Positions 44,716 through 56,485 are shown, counted from the stretch's first letter. The stretch is DNA of 64,000 nt from Spatholobus suberectus (GCA_004329165.1 CM014737.1:3078830-3142829); one strand, 5' to 3'. A program made the numbers and translations. The notes: generated by a model not told the origin, from the sequence alone.

Positions 44716-45806
44716 TGTTGTATATTTTGAGTGAGTATTTCAACAGGTTAAAATTGCTAATTTAATTGAATTTAGAAAATTATTTTAAATTAATTTAGTA
44801 ACTTATCAAAATAGATATTTTATTCTAAATTGATTTTGTTGACTTGGTTTTTTAGACCGAGTCTAACCTTATCTTTTGACTTGGTCTTAGGCAATGTTTT
44901 TAAAACCGGACCGGTCATTAAATCGATCAAGGCACTGATTCAAGGTTTAATGGTTCAACCGGGGTTGAACCGTGATCGAACCGGTATTAATAAAATAATA
45001 AAAATAATAATTAAATAATACATAAAAAATTCAAAAAAAAATATAATATCATAACTTTATAATATTAAAAACTAAAAATAAAATATAATTTTATAAGTTC
45101 TTAACATATACAATACCTAAAAAAGTTCAAATTAAATATATCATAATACTTAAGTCTAAGTTTTAATAATACACATAAATATTTATTAATAAAAACAAGT
45201 TTTATACTTAGAATAAAAAAGAAAATGACAAATATTTTATGTTAATTTTCATTTTTTTAAAGAAAAAACATCAAAATAATATTTTATTAAACATTTTTTA
45301 TCGAACTGCTACGAACCGATTTTTAACCGGTTCACAAACTGGTTTTTTGCCTGGCCGGTTCTTTGATTTAATTGGACTAGACACAGGACTGGTGTACTGG
45401 TTTTCCGATTGAACCGGCCGGTCTGGTCCGGTTCTGAGAACACTGGTCTTAGATAGTTTTAGATACTCTATCTTTTCTTTATAAATATCTATATTTCAGA
45501 AGATTTTTAGATAGAGTTTTCTTTTCCTACATCCTCACTTTCTTTCCTTTGTAACTATTTGAGTTATTCCAAAAAGGCATATTGGTTCTGTTGCTCCAAC
45601 CCTTTGTTGGGATGAGCATGTTATATCTTGGGGGATTTGCGTATCACACAAATAAGTCTTTAAGGATAATGTGAGATCACACGTTTCAGTCTTAATATGT
45701 TCGTTACCATTCATGTTCATGAATTTGTGTTTGATCTTGATTTGTGTTCATTATAAATTTTTGGTTCGAATTGATGGAGAGATTGTGATTATGGTCAGCT
45801 GTGACA
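44716..45806 (+). repeat. Left LTR, interrupted by a hAT MITE
   Basis: Aligns with 48532-49061 on both sides of the insert. TATA-like tttataaatatc is at about 45479. The end agctgtgaca (45797-45806) matches agctgcgaca in the right LTR. Confidence 0.85.
44892..45445. mobile_element. Non-autonomous hAT MITE
   Basis: A 554-bp element with ends CAATGTTTTTAAAACCGGAC and, complemented, CAGTGTTCTCAGAACCGGAC. It is flanked by GTCTTAGG (44884-44891) and GTCTTAGA (45446-45453). The other LTR at about 48700-48715 shows the site without insert (atcttaggtag), so the 8-bp duplication is real and the insertion postdates the retroelement. AACCGG/CCGGTT motifs crowd both ends. The interior is AT-rich and non-coding. 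Confidence 0.92.
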
Positions 45807-46154
45807 ACAATCTCAAGGACTTATTGCTGTCCACGGTAATCCTTTCAGTAATTTGGTGTTCTATCAAATCCCTAATTTTTTTTTTCATACCTAGAGTCAT
45901 TTATTATCGGAGAACAAAGTTAGTGACAGAAAAGGAACAAGCTTTCGAGTGCAATTCCTAAGCCTTTCAACGAAAAGGCAACAATGATCTGTAGCAACAA
46001 TTTGGAATGGATGCATAATGGGGATTTTAGTCCTCAATTTCAAATGTTTGGAATTTTCGGTTTATCATTTTAGGTGTTCGATCTACACTGTCTACGCAAA
46101 TAGCGTAATGGGAACATCTCCACTCATAACTGCTCAGCACTGTGCAGAGAGCAA
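45807..46154. other. LTR element interior, left part
   Basis: No gag start or canonical primer-binding site. A weak tttggtgttctatcaaa at about 45852 could be a decayed methionine-tRNA site. No gene. Confidence 0.4.
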
Positions 46155-46790
46155 ATGAAACTGTTAAATCAAATCCTCGCAGCAGATATTTTCCCTTCCA
46201 CCACGTTTCCAAAGCATGGCCATAGTGGTGGACTACAAACCCGTTTCAAGCACGACATCTACACCGTTGAGGTCGTCGGTGCCATCGCCAACGTCACTAT
46301 CACAGCCAGCGTCATTTGTCTCGGCATCCAGTGGACTACCGACGGCTCCGATCCTCCGGCAGACACGCTACAACTCCGCCTCGGCCGCCGGTGCCTCATC
46401 TTTCAACTCGAGCACGCCGACCGCATGTCGAGGAGCCTCCGCACATTCCTAAACCACCGTTCTCACATCTTCGCTGGATTCTGGAACCATTCGGATTGGC
46501 GCAAGCTAGAGTACTCGGAGCACTGTTTGGACATGCGGAGATATCCTCTGGATCTGAGGTATTTCGCGACAACAAGACGACCAAGGACTGGGTGATCGAG
46601 GCAGAGCTCAAGCTCCTCGAGGACGCCGCCACCGTGCAGGAGCTCATTTGCACCTCCGAAATCGTCGTCGCCAGGCTTTGGAGCCTCGAAATTTTCGACT
46701 CCACTGAGCTAAGTAGCGCTAACTTGTGACCCAAGTGGGAGGCGTTGCAGAGCACTGGATCCATTTTCGGTGGGGAGCTTGACAAGTCTT
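46155..46790 (+). pseudogene. Captured fragment of a plant 3'-5' exonuclease (WRN-exonuclease-like) gene
   Basis: A GC-rich island in AT-rich DNA. From 46209 the codons MAIVVDYKP resemble the start of plant intron-poor exonuclease-domain proteins. After a frameshift (about 46240), the frame of 46155-46595 encodes the exonuclease fold core: ICLGIQWTT at the place of the first DxE motif (now Gln instead of Asp), DTLQLRLGRRCLIFQLEHAD, and SLRTFLNHRSHIFAGFWNHSD. Later catalytic motifs are absent. 46560-46729 is open in another frame (a Leu/Glu-rich stretch) of unknown origin. Intact relatives trim nucleic acids; this piece cannot. Confidence 0.65.
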
Positions 46791-48531
46791 CTGGTTTTAA
46801 ATTGATGCTAAAAAAGTTTGCACGTACTTTGCTATGCTTTTCAATGGCCTAGGGTTTAATTGTTATTATTGGGAAATTAAGGTTCGCTAATTCAATGAAA
46901 TAGAATTAAATATACAATTGAATTAAGACTTTGGAAGTTATAGTTAGCAATTAGCAGTAATAAGAAGCCAATTACTTCAAGCTAAAGAGGCTAAAATGTA
47001 GGCTCAAATTTTATTGCGAGTCAAGGTCTAATGTAGCTTGGACGTATGTTTGGACTCTCACTACTGAGAGCTAAAATAAGCACAGCTTCTTATTATGAGG
47101 CCCCTTTATTGTCTTGCACTAATGGTGGGGGGTGAACCCTATACTTGAAATTTAAACTTAATGGCCCTCTACCACCAAGCCACAACGTTTAATACCACTA
47201 TGTATGATTTGTATATCTTGAAATTAGATTGGGTAAGATAAATTGATTGACTTGAAAATGCTTGGATAGGAAAAGTTTTGAAACTATTTTTTTTATGGCA
47301 TTTATAGACAAACCATTTGAGTTAAAAGCTTTTAGGGAAAGTGGGAGTGGTGACTTATATTGAGAGGGTTTAAATATATATGTTGAGTTAAGGAGAACTT
47401 ATATATTTTATGACACAGCGAGCACCAAGTCCCATGTAAATGAGGTGAGACTCACTAATATGTTTCTTAAGGTTTTGACTTTGTAGTGTTTATGAGTGAA
47501 CTTTTGGTGTGTTTTTGTCAATTTTTAGAAGTGATATTTTATTAACTTTACGGTAAAAAAAAAAGGTACAAAAGGTAGAGTGTGATGTTCATAAATGGTT
47601 AGTTTTGGCCAATAAATGCACCCAAAAATTATTTGAACATGTTTGCATGGAGTACACTAGAGTTTTATATACACAATCTTGTTTCTCTCTAGATATGACT
47701 ATGGCCTGCATTTGACATATAGAGTATTGTTACCATTTGAATTTATTTCCCTTGAGTTTATGTTTTTGAAAGCAATTATCATTTGTAATATGCGAAATAA
47801 TTGCTTAGTGGTGGAAAAATCTCTTGGCAAATATTAGAACCCTAGGGAAGATATTATTAAATTAAACATCAAGCAGAATGAGACTTAAGCCACTTGAAAA
47901 CAAACAAGTGATGGTAACCCAACCTTTATAATTGGAGATCCCATGAAGAAAGTTCAATGGGAAGAACAAGTCACTTATTAGTTCTGGTAGCACTAAAATC
48001 AATTTAATTGATTTCAATTTTAGTCCCTTCCTATGGTGTGAGAAAGTGCTAGACACTACATAAATGAAAGGTTAGGCTTTATAGTAAAGCTTTGTGTGGT
48101 TGAGAAAGCTTTACAACTTATAAAGCTTTTAAATGATTTTCATATCCCTTATGGGTGGTGTATGATTTACAGCATGCACTTGATGAAATTACCTATATGA
48201 GTGTCAAGTGGGGCCATCTGTACGGGATCTTGGCGAGATCTCTAGAGCACTTATGAATACTAAGTGTGCGCATAGCCTAATAGCGAAAAACAGCAATAAC
48301 AGCAAGAATTGTGGGGGTGTAATGTGGTTAGTAGACCACTAACACACATCAAGTGTTTTTGGTTCAATAGCTTGCTACACCAACTACATTGTATGTTAAG
48401 TCTTACTAGTCTAGGTCTGGTCCAATAGCTTGCTATACCAAGTCTGACGCATTACATCCTATATGAGGACTCAGGAATTTCTTATCTTTTCTTAAAACAA
48501 TTTCTTTAACCTTTTGAAATATGTGGGGGAT
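46791..48531. other. LTR element interior, right part
   Basis: About 1.7 kb without a convincing ORF. 48200-48480 has sequence of the kind found before 3' LTRs (aatagcttgctataccaa twice, near 48367 and 48424). The only structured item is the SINE-like block at 47105-47190. Confidence 0.45.
47105..47190 (-). mobile_element. Possible tRNA-derived SINE remnant
   Basis: On the minus strand, TGGCTTGGTGGTAGAGGG (A-box-like) is followed about 40 bp later by GGGTTCACCCCCC (B-box-like), a spacing and order typical of the Pol III promoter of plant SINEs. No clear tail or target duplication, so this is tentative. Confidence 0.35.
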
Positions 48532-49061
48532 TGTTGTATATTTTGAGTGAGTATTTCAAAAAGTTAAAATTGCTATTTAATTGAATTTAGAAAATTATTT
48601 TAAATAAATTTAATGACTTATCAAAATAGATATTTTATTCTAAATTGATTTTGTTGACTAGGTCTTTTAAACTGAGTTTAACCTTATCTTTTGACTTGAT
48701 CTTAGGTAGTTTTAGATACTCTATCTTTTTTTTATAAATATCTATATTTCAAAAGGTTTTTAGATAGAGTTTTCTCTTCCACATCCTCACTTTCTTCTTT
48801 CCTCTGTAACTATCTGGGTTATTCCAAAAAGACATGCTAGTTCTGTTGCCTCAACCCTTTGTTGGGATGAGCCTGTTATATCTTGGGGAACTTGCGCATC
48901 ACGCAAATAAATCCTTGAGGACAGTGTGAGATCACACGTCTCAGGCTTAATATGTTCGTTACCATTCATGTTCATGAGTTTGTGTTTGATCTTGATTTGT
49001 GTTCATTATAAATTATGGTTTCGAATTAATGGAGAGATATTGATTATGGACAGCTGCGACA
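48532..49061 (+). repeat. Right LTR of the exonuclease-carrying element
   Basis: 530 bp, aligned with the left LTR at roughly 90% by eye. It preserves the pre-insertion site of the hAT MITE. Confidence 0.88.
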
Positions 49062-49200
49062 ATATATGCATGAGTCCTATTTGGATGGTGTCGCGAGTAG
49101 GCATCTAAGTTGCGAGTTAGTGTATAGCTCTCAACCTAATGCTGGAAGCAAGAGTGGGGTAGCTGTTGATGGACCTTGAGGATATGGGGACGAGCAAATC
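49062..49200. other. Spacer between LTR blocks
   Basis: Less AT-rich than its surroundings. If the LTR-like block 49201-52110 is removed it runs into 52111-52570. The join reads as plausible unique sequence, but I recognise no gene in it. Confidence 0.4.
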
Positions 49201-49348
49201 TATAACACCTATTCATATTAAATACAATTCATATTAATTTAGTTATTAAGTTTAAGTAAAAAAAATACGTGTAAAATTTTTCCACTTTTATAATAGAAAA
49301 TTTTCAAACTTAACAGAATTTTATAATGGACTATATATACACATATAT

Positions 49349-49357
49349 GTGTGTGTA

Positions 49358-49407
<50 letters not shown>
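49349..49407. repeat. GT microsatellite
   Basis: An almost pure GT run of about 29 units with one or two interruptions, next to a short TATACACATATATG tract. Confidence 0.95.
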
Positions 49408-49410
<3 letters not shown>

Positions 49411-50384
49411 CGTAAAACTATACATTATGGTTTGATAATACATGATAGTCATAAAATACAAAAAACTAAAAATACATCAAAGATAGACACTATCTAACCT
49501 AACATGTACATCAAAAAGGTCCTATACATAGTAGTGTCAATCTATCATATCTCTCATACAAAAAAAAATACTATATATTGACAGGTCCTTCCCCATCGAA
49601 ATGTCCTTTTACTCGTACTCAGCATCACGGAGCATTAATGTCGTCTTCAATAATCACGATCAATCATACATAGAATAAAATAATGAAGTGAGATGTTTTG
49701 TTCTAAAATCACTTTTACATGTATGATAGGAAATTTATCATAAAACAAAGATTAAACACAGTTGACAATAGAAGGGATCCTACGGTTCATTTTAAGTTGT
49801 ATCAGACTAACCTTGACTATGTATGGATCCATACTTCCCATTAATGAGTAATAGTTCTTAACAGAACTTGGGAAGTGACTGAAAGTAGATATACCTCTCT
49901 CAACATCATCACATGGTATAGTCCTTACTATCATTGAAGAAAATAATAGTCAAGATATTCATTTATAAAGGTATATTCTAAAACCAATCCTGGAATGCTA
50001 AGCAGTTGTTGGGGTTATCGACCTTGGTCAGGTGAATATGCCGACTCAAGGGCACTATCCTAGCCATTGGAACCTTCATCACTTGATGCCTAGCCCCAAG
50101 ACCTCCACAAGTGGGTCCCTGCCTTTCATTCCTCAGCGTACCAAACTGTAGCTTTCCCACAACATATCACTTGCTTTATATTACTCATTAATCTATTCAC
50201 TTCCTACTTCTCATACAAAGGTTTCCTTAGTCTCAATTAATTTGGGCACCAGTACAATCAACATTTCTACCTTATATTGTAGAAATTACACAATACCTAA
50301 AGTTTTAACAGAATAATGACATAGTAATTGTACTTTAATTACTAAAATTTTGGCAGAATAACAACTAAATAAATTCATTTTAAT

Positions 50385-50560
50385 TTTCTAAATTTGAGCA
50401 GAGTAACAGTTTAGCAAGTGCATTTTAATGTTCGAAAATTGAGTAAAGTGACAACTCAACAAGTATAATTTAATAATTTAAATTTGAGCAGAGCAACAAC
50501 TTAGCAAGTATAATTTAATAATTTAAATTTGAGCAGGGTAACAACTTAGGAAAAGTTAAA
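50385..50560. repeat. About 53-57-bp tandem repeat
   Basis: Three to four copies of a unit containing aaatttgagcagRgtaacaactta and taatttaataattt. It lies in the interior of the long LTR-like block. Confidence 0.85.
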
Positions 50561-52110
50561 GTTTAACATTAAACAATATAACAACAACAATAATAATAAA
50601 ACTTAAGTCTAAACGGGTTTAGGGGAAAACCCTTCCCACCAATATACAAAGTGACAATAATTTAGAACCAATCCCACTCCCCCATTACCTCTAAGGTGGT
50701 TGATGAATGGGATGGAATTGTTGGTGCAAAGCTCCTAGGAAGATAACTTTACTAGTTATTAGAAAACTAGTAAAATTTTAGCATAAAGGCAAAGTAAAAG
50801 AAATTTTTTTTTAGAGAGAGAAGCTCTCTAAGAATTTGGTAGATTGAGAGAGGAAGAGGTACTAAAAAATGGTCCAAAATCATGGCTATTTATAGCGATG
50901 GAGAAGGGGTTAGGTGTCCACTTGAAGATGTCATGCAATATGTCATAAATAAAGTTTTTGATTTATTTTTAATTCAATTTAGAGACAAATATGCAAGACT
51001 AGGGACATATATCAATTTTAGGTGGTGAATCACCCCCTTTTAGGCTGAAAACGTGTTGGGTGAGCTATCCTAAAGCTCCTCAATGTAAATTTTAACTGTA
51101 ATTGATTAGCCGGTACCAATAAAATTGCCTAAACTTTGAAAAAATAGCTTTTAATATCAAAATAATGCACTTTAATGAAAAATTAGACAAATACATTATT
51201 TTTTATCAAAAATAAATTTCTAATAATAAATTTTTATTTTTATTAATTTATTTCAAATTATATATATTTATTTTGTATTTTTAAGCTAGAAAATTCATAA
51301 AAATCCATTTTAATTCAATAAATATCAAAATTTTTATGAAAATTTTAAAATTAAATATTTTATCCATAAATAAACTAAAATTATTATTTTCATCTTTTCT
51401 GGATGTCAAACCAAATACCACCTAGGATTAACAAACACTTAAGGACATTTTGATCATTTTACACAGAAATTCTAGAAAATTTTCAAAACTTTATTTTAAT
51501 ATATATGACATAATTCTAAGCTTAAATTGACATTTTAATGTTAATTTAGTCTTTTTCGCATATCAGCCCTTAATGTTAAGGAATAGAGACAAAATTATCA
51601 TTTTTTAATCTCTCCGGGGTCCGACTTGAAAGAATCATTAAAAATTACGATTAAATAGCTCTTCAAATTCTGATTGTAATGGTGGGGATCAAAATTTTGA
51701 AATTCCTTTTTGATTTTTCAAAATTACATTGTCAAATATTAAAAAACCGGTTGAAAAAATTGAAATAGGGTTGTTATATTTTTCACTATTTTTCTTTCAA
51801 AATAAAATTTTTATAATGAAATATACTTAATATAAAATTTTCAAAATATTTTGAGATCAAAAAGTCATTGGTTGGTTCCTACAGTCAACCAGAGGTATTT
51901 TTGTTATTTTACAAAAATTATCTCAATAAATTCTTGAAAAATTTCTAAAATAATTATTAATTATTCTAAGTACATTGATGACTTATAAATAATTTTTAAA
52001 CACTTCTAACTATTTTTGAACATAATTGTATGGATTAAATTTTGAGATTCTCATCTGGTTTTCCAAAAATAAATACAAAATAATTTAATATACAAAAGTA
52101 GGGGTGTTAC

Positions 52111-52570
52111 GAATCCCACATTGAGGTCAATGTTATTGCGAACCCTGTGTCATGGTAAACCACTGCCCACGTACATCTATCTTGACGAAACTACTATCGA
52201 CTTCCACAAGATCAATTCATGGACTCTCCCAATAGTTATACCTTGAAGGAATTCATGTGATTCCCGTGGCTCAAGTGCTATGTTAAGGAATGTTTCCATA
52301 ATGATCGCTCGAGTTGTTGAAATAGTCTCCATGGAGTAATATCTAAATCAATTTTATGAATTATGTTGTATAATGTTTATATATGTTTATCTAAAAATGT
52401 TGTAATCTTTTCTAATATTAGTATTCCCTATTTCTTGAAAATAATTGTAGTGTTAGTTAGAACTTTGTATTTACATTTGTCTTAAGCTAGCACGTGTGGT
52501 TCGTGCCTGTGATGATCTCAAACATTGTGTTCGTAGGAGCACATGCCGAGACAACCCATAGCGTCAAGAT
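52111..52570. other. Spacer between two LTR-like blocks, no gene seen
   Basis: Moderate GC at 52111-52330, then AT-rich, then a GC-richer end. No domain recognised in six frames. Confidence 0.4.
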
Positions 52571-53490
52571 TGTAACGACCCACTATTGCTACAGTACTAC
52601 ATTACAACTTCACACATTAAGATAATACTAAATAATAAAGATTAAGTACTTCTACGATGTCATTCATACTATAAAATATATACAAGAACTGAAATCATAT
52701 GGCATACATACCAAGTAAATACAATTCAAATCAAAGGAATACAAAAAGAAAACTCCTTATAGTTGGTCATACTATACAACAGATACAGGAACTATAAAAA
52801 AGTCACCCAACTACCTGAGACCTCCATCATCGGCTACGAGAAGCTGGTTCTACTAACGCTTCACCCTTTGCTCCCACGCCTAAAGACATGATCATCACAG
52901 TCACAGCAATATACAACAACAACTAGCAACAATGGTAACCACACAAAAACAAATAGCAAGGCAAAGGTAATTTTACAAAACAAAACAAACATCAATGCAT
53001 GAATGCATAAAACCATCAACATTACTACACAACACCCCATGCTTTTAGCACCAACACATCAATGCATGAATGACATGACTCGCAAGAGATTTACAACATC
53101 TCGGGCAATTAGTCAGGTCTTACCCCTTACCATGGCCTTCCAAGCACCATTCAAGGATTGCCAAAACTCTAATCTAAGGATAAGCTTAGTGGTTTGTCAG
53201 GATAAGTGCATATGGGTGGTGGCTTACCGCAATACAAAGCCTGCACTGCCTTGGCCCCCTGCAAAATTACCCATCCACTCATTCCCAAGGCCCATCTTTT
53301 CGCCCCCACGTCTTATCCAAGCACTAGGTTGGAGGCCCGTCTGAGCTGTAGCTCCTGTCAATCAGCCAACTTACATGTCTACCTGTACATGACTTGAGGT
53401 CCACACAACCTCAGCCATCAACATATGCATGCAAATGCATGTATCACCATAACCCCATAACCTCAACTCAACCACAACAAATTATCATAT

Positions 53491-53492
<2 letters not shown>

Positions 53493-53542
<50 letters not shown>
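53493..53542. repeat. TA microsatellite
   Basis: A pure AT run of about 50 bp. The 100-codon frame at 53394-53696 runs through it and is an artefact. Confidence 0.95.
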
Positions 53543-53547
<5 letters not shown>

Positions 53548-53849
53548 TAACACCACATGGCCTATTCAGCATCACTTGTGGTCCAACAATCACTACCATC
53601 TCCATGCAGGCCCAATCCAACCCCATGTATGGTCAACAGGTAAGGCTTTATCCAAGCAGCACCTACTTAGTGAGAAGTCTCACACGTCATCGGTGAGATT
53701 CTATCTAAGTAATGTGCATCCTCTGTGAGATGTCTCACCATCACAAGACGACGTAACCAGTGGAGGTTCTACCTAAGCAAACTTTCACCCAACTACCACT
53801 TTCCAACAAATTCTCACATATCACAACAAAATATCATGTTTGCTCAATG

Positions 53850-54430
53850 ATCTATAAGCTCACTCGGCGAGTACCTTCCACACAGAGAGCATACTTTCCC
53901 TCTCAAAGGTTCTTGCTCAGTGAGTATAAGCCTTGCTTAGCGAACTTGACTCTAGATATTACTCTCTTCTCTGTACCCAAAGTTCTCGCTTAGCGACAAC
54001 CGAGGTTGCTCAACGAATTCAAGCTTTCCTTTCACACTTTGCTTAACGAGTATAAGTCTTCCTCGGCAACTAGCCACTTTAGAGAACAATCAAGTCTCAT
54101 ATATGATTCTCGCCTAACGAACATATTTTTCGCTCAACAAGATACTTACAACAGAGAACAATAACTCTCTAGGTCTCCAAATTTCTCAGGGAGCATTCTA
54201 CTCGCTTAGCGAGCCATTTTCTAGAAAATTTCCAGAATTTTTGTGATCACTCACTCAGTGAATTGATTATCACTTAGTGAATTTCCTCTTTTCCTCACTC
54301 ATTCATCCTACCTCAAGAACATTCACTCAGCGACAACAAGGGTCGCTCAGTGAATCCTCAACCCGACAATCTCACCTTAGCCCCAGGGGCACTTTCACTC
54401 GGTAAGGACCTTAGTCGCTTAGCGACTATC
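53850..54430. repeat. Array of degenerate CGCTTAGCGA palindromes
   Basis: About fifteen copies of a half-conserved palindrome of the form ctYRctYagYgaR (for example tcgcttagcga near 54201 and 54416) spaced 20-60 bp apart. The motif recurs in soybean LTR sequence. Function unknown; possible protein-binding or cruciform-forming sites. Confidence 0.75.
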
Positions 54431-55270
54431 AAACAACAATAGCAAAAACTCTTTGAAAAGCCCCAAAATCCAACCTTCTACTCACTCATACCCTAAATTG
54501 ACCCCACAGAGGTCAAATACGACCACACAACAACACATAACAACATACCAAATGCTTACAACAATCCACGCATCACTTCAAGACAAATCATTAAGATTTC
54601 AACAAAACCTATTTTGCCAAATTCCACAAAACTTAGTTTAATTCAAATTTTAACACAATTACACACCATAACCATACACAACCATCATTCTATAACAAGT
54701 TTATAGCCAAAGTAAGCCTCCCTTACCTTTAAAAGCTTCGAAATCTGAATTTGGTTCCTTGAGAATATAGTCTCTTGAGCCAAATCTTCAAAGGATTAGT
54801 CCTCCTCACACTAAAACACTGAATTAGGGCTTAAAATCTTTCTACGTCCTTGGTAGATTTGAGAGATTTAGAGAGAGATTGAGAGAGAGGAAGAGAAGGG
54901 AGAGAGGGGAAATGAAAGAGAAGTCTCTTTCTTCACCCCTTTTTATACTTTAGACCCTCTAGAGCTCTCATATGGACTTCGGGCTAACTGAGGCTTATAA
55001 CTCATCTCACCACTCCCCATGGCTCATAACTGGTCCAACTCAGCTATTTTCCCTCAACAACCCAAAAATCACACCAACAACACACCAAATTGGCTCAAGC
55101 ACGTATCTCAAGTTCCCTAAATTCAAACTAGAATTCCAAATAAACAATACCAAACCATCAACATGCACCACAACAATTCATTTATTTTTTTTCATTACTT
55201 AGATTACATATCTAATTCCCACTTTTTAGTTATCAAAACATTAAATCATACATTAAGAAAACACAATGTT

Positions 55271-55642
55271 ATGGAGACTGCCGCTAATGATCCAAAACCA
55301 CGTTCACAGGGCCCTTATTGCATTGATTTCCGTGAGACCGCCGTAGGAGACAGTAAAGCTTGGAGGATTGACCACAAGCTTTATAGTGTCTACTATAGGG
55401 GAGAGCTTACACTTTCCTATGCTCCTATGGGGATTGTTGTGTTTTCTGTGACCATGTATACATCATTGGAGTTTTGGTTACCCATCCGGGAGATGTGGAG
55501 GGAGCCTGTTCCTGCCATCCGAACTCGTATAAGAGCTGAGGAGTATCGCTGCTTGTTCGCTCAGGGACCTTATCCCTGCCAAGGAGTTGCTAGAGCTGAG
55601 GAGCCACCTGCTAATGCTTCACCTATCGTTCCTCCTTCTTAG
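55271..55642 (+). CDS. Unidentified 123-codon ORF in LTR-derived block
   Basis: Starting at ATG 55271 and ending TAG 55640-55642 there is an uninterrupted frame with balanced, protein-like composition (METAANDPKPRSQGP..., then an aromatic and charged middle, and a Pro/Ala-rich tail ending IVPPS). It is GC-richer than its flanks. An upstream in-frame ATG at 55163 adds 36 Phe/His-rich residues and is less likely. I do not recognise the family. It could be a gag or accessory fragment, or captured host sequence; it may be truncated at the 5' end. Confidence 0.4.
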   Translation: METAANDPKPRSQGPYCIDFRETAVGDSKAWRIDHKLYSVYYRGELTLSYAPMGIVVFSVTMYTSLEFWLPIREMWREPVPAIRTRIRAEEYRCLFAQGPYPCQGVARAEEPPANASPIVPPS

Positions 55643-56036
55643 ATATTTAGTGTTTAGTGGTATGACCAGCCTAGGGTGTGCGTGAGTGTTTTGTCGCTCC
55701 GTTTTGTGATGCACTTTTTTTATTGATGGTACACTGATGTATGTGCACACAGACTATCTTTTGAGACCCCTTGACAATGATGTTGGTCTGTCAGTGCCAT
55801 AAGACACAACCATATACACTTGATGCTTTACGATGTATGCATGGGCTATTTTAGTATGTTGAACGATCATTTTATGCTTTATACGTTGGAGTTTTGGAAA
55901 GGAATGAACGTTGAATGTTGCACAAAAAAAACACTCTTTTAAATTAAATAAATTAATTAAGAGTTTTCGTCTAGAATTAAGTCTTCTGCATTACATTAGT
56001 TGTCAGTTGACCATGTAATGATAGCGGGTCGTTATA

Positions 56037-56485
56037 TTAGTACTAATAATATGTTACAAAGATTTATTTTCCAAGTTTCATATTACGTATTACTATCATA
56101 TTCAGTTTTTCCTCTTAATTTTTTTTTTTCTGTTTTACTATATTTTAGGTAATTTTGAAAGAATATTTTAATAAATTAATAATTTACACATCATTGGAGA
56201 CTATATTCACAAGATGTTACGTGATACAATCAAAACTTTCATTTGGTCTAAATTTTTGAAATGATATCCATAATAAATACTATAAATATAAGACAAAACA
56301 ATAACAAATCATATACTTAAACAATGATAATGATGAAATAATTTATTCATGATTATATTTGCAAATTATACTTATTTAAATACAATTAATTCAATAAATT
56401 AAATTTAAAAATTTCTTTAATCATTTAAACAACTAATATTGTAAGAAATAAAGTCAATATTGATAATTAATATTCTTTAATAAAA
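56037..56485. other. AT-rich DNA, no gene seen
   Basis: 56045-56205 resembles 42520-42710. Otherwise featureless. Confidence 0.5.

Larger units (their letters stand above)
44716..49061 (+). mobile_element. LTR retroelement lacking visible pol, carrying exonuclease gene fragment
   Basis: The left LTR (44716-45806, with a 554-bp MITE inside) and right LTR (48532-49061, 530 bp) both begin TGTTGTATATTTTGAGTG and end in agctgYgaca. Without the MITE and its duplication, the left LTR is 529 bp. A polypurine tract (gtggggga, 48523-48530) sits directly before the right LTR. The 2.7-kb interior shows no gag, RT or integrase motif. It contains a GC-rich gene fragment at 46155-46790. No clean target duplication is seen, and the primer-binding site is unclear. 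Confidence 0.85.
49201..52110 (+). mobile_element. Long LTR-like block (probable solo LTR, Ty3-gypsy type)
   Basis: Begins TATAACACCT and ends AGGGGTGTTAC, inverted ends of the TGTAACACCC/GGGTGTTACA type found in legume LTRs. Flanking pentamers AAATC (49196-49200) and GAATC (52111-52115) match at 4 of 5. A tctctaag/agagaga block and a ctatttatag TATA-like motif (about 50888-50897, antisense-compatible) lie inside. No coding domain. At 2.9 kb it is long for an LTR, so a deletion derivative is also possible. Confidence 0.5.
52571..56036 (+). mobile_element. LTR-retroelement-derived block with TAACGACC ends
   Basis: Starts TGTAACGACCCAC (52571) and ends gcgggtcgttata (56024-56036), inverted ends of a legume LTR type. 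Inside are a palindrome-rich region (53850-54430), an agagag leader with ctttttatacttta (about 54939-54952), and a short ORF (55271-55642). No target duplication, RT or integrase visible. Parts recur, rearranged, at 1-1268. Confidence 0.5.

Noticed and set aside
46396..46785. 129-codon Ser-rich minus-strand ORF
   Set aside because: Antisense shadow of the GC-rich captured exonuclease fragment; high GC removes stops from all frames.
44708..49066. Target duplication for the exonuclease-carrying LTR element
   Set aside because: Flanks (gtata or tatgt on the left, atata on the right) are TA-rich, so a 3-4-base match is not informative.
53394..53696. 100-codon ORF
   Set aside because: Runs through a 50-bp TA microsatellite, which gives an Ile-Tyr repeat, with unrelated flanks.
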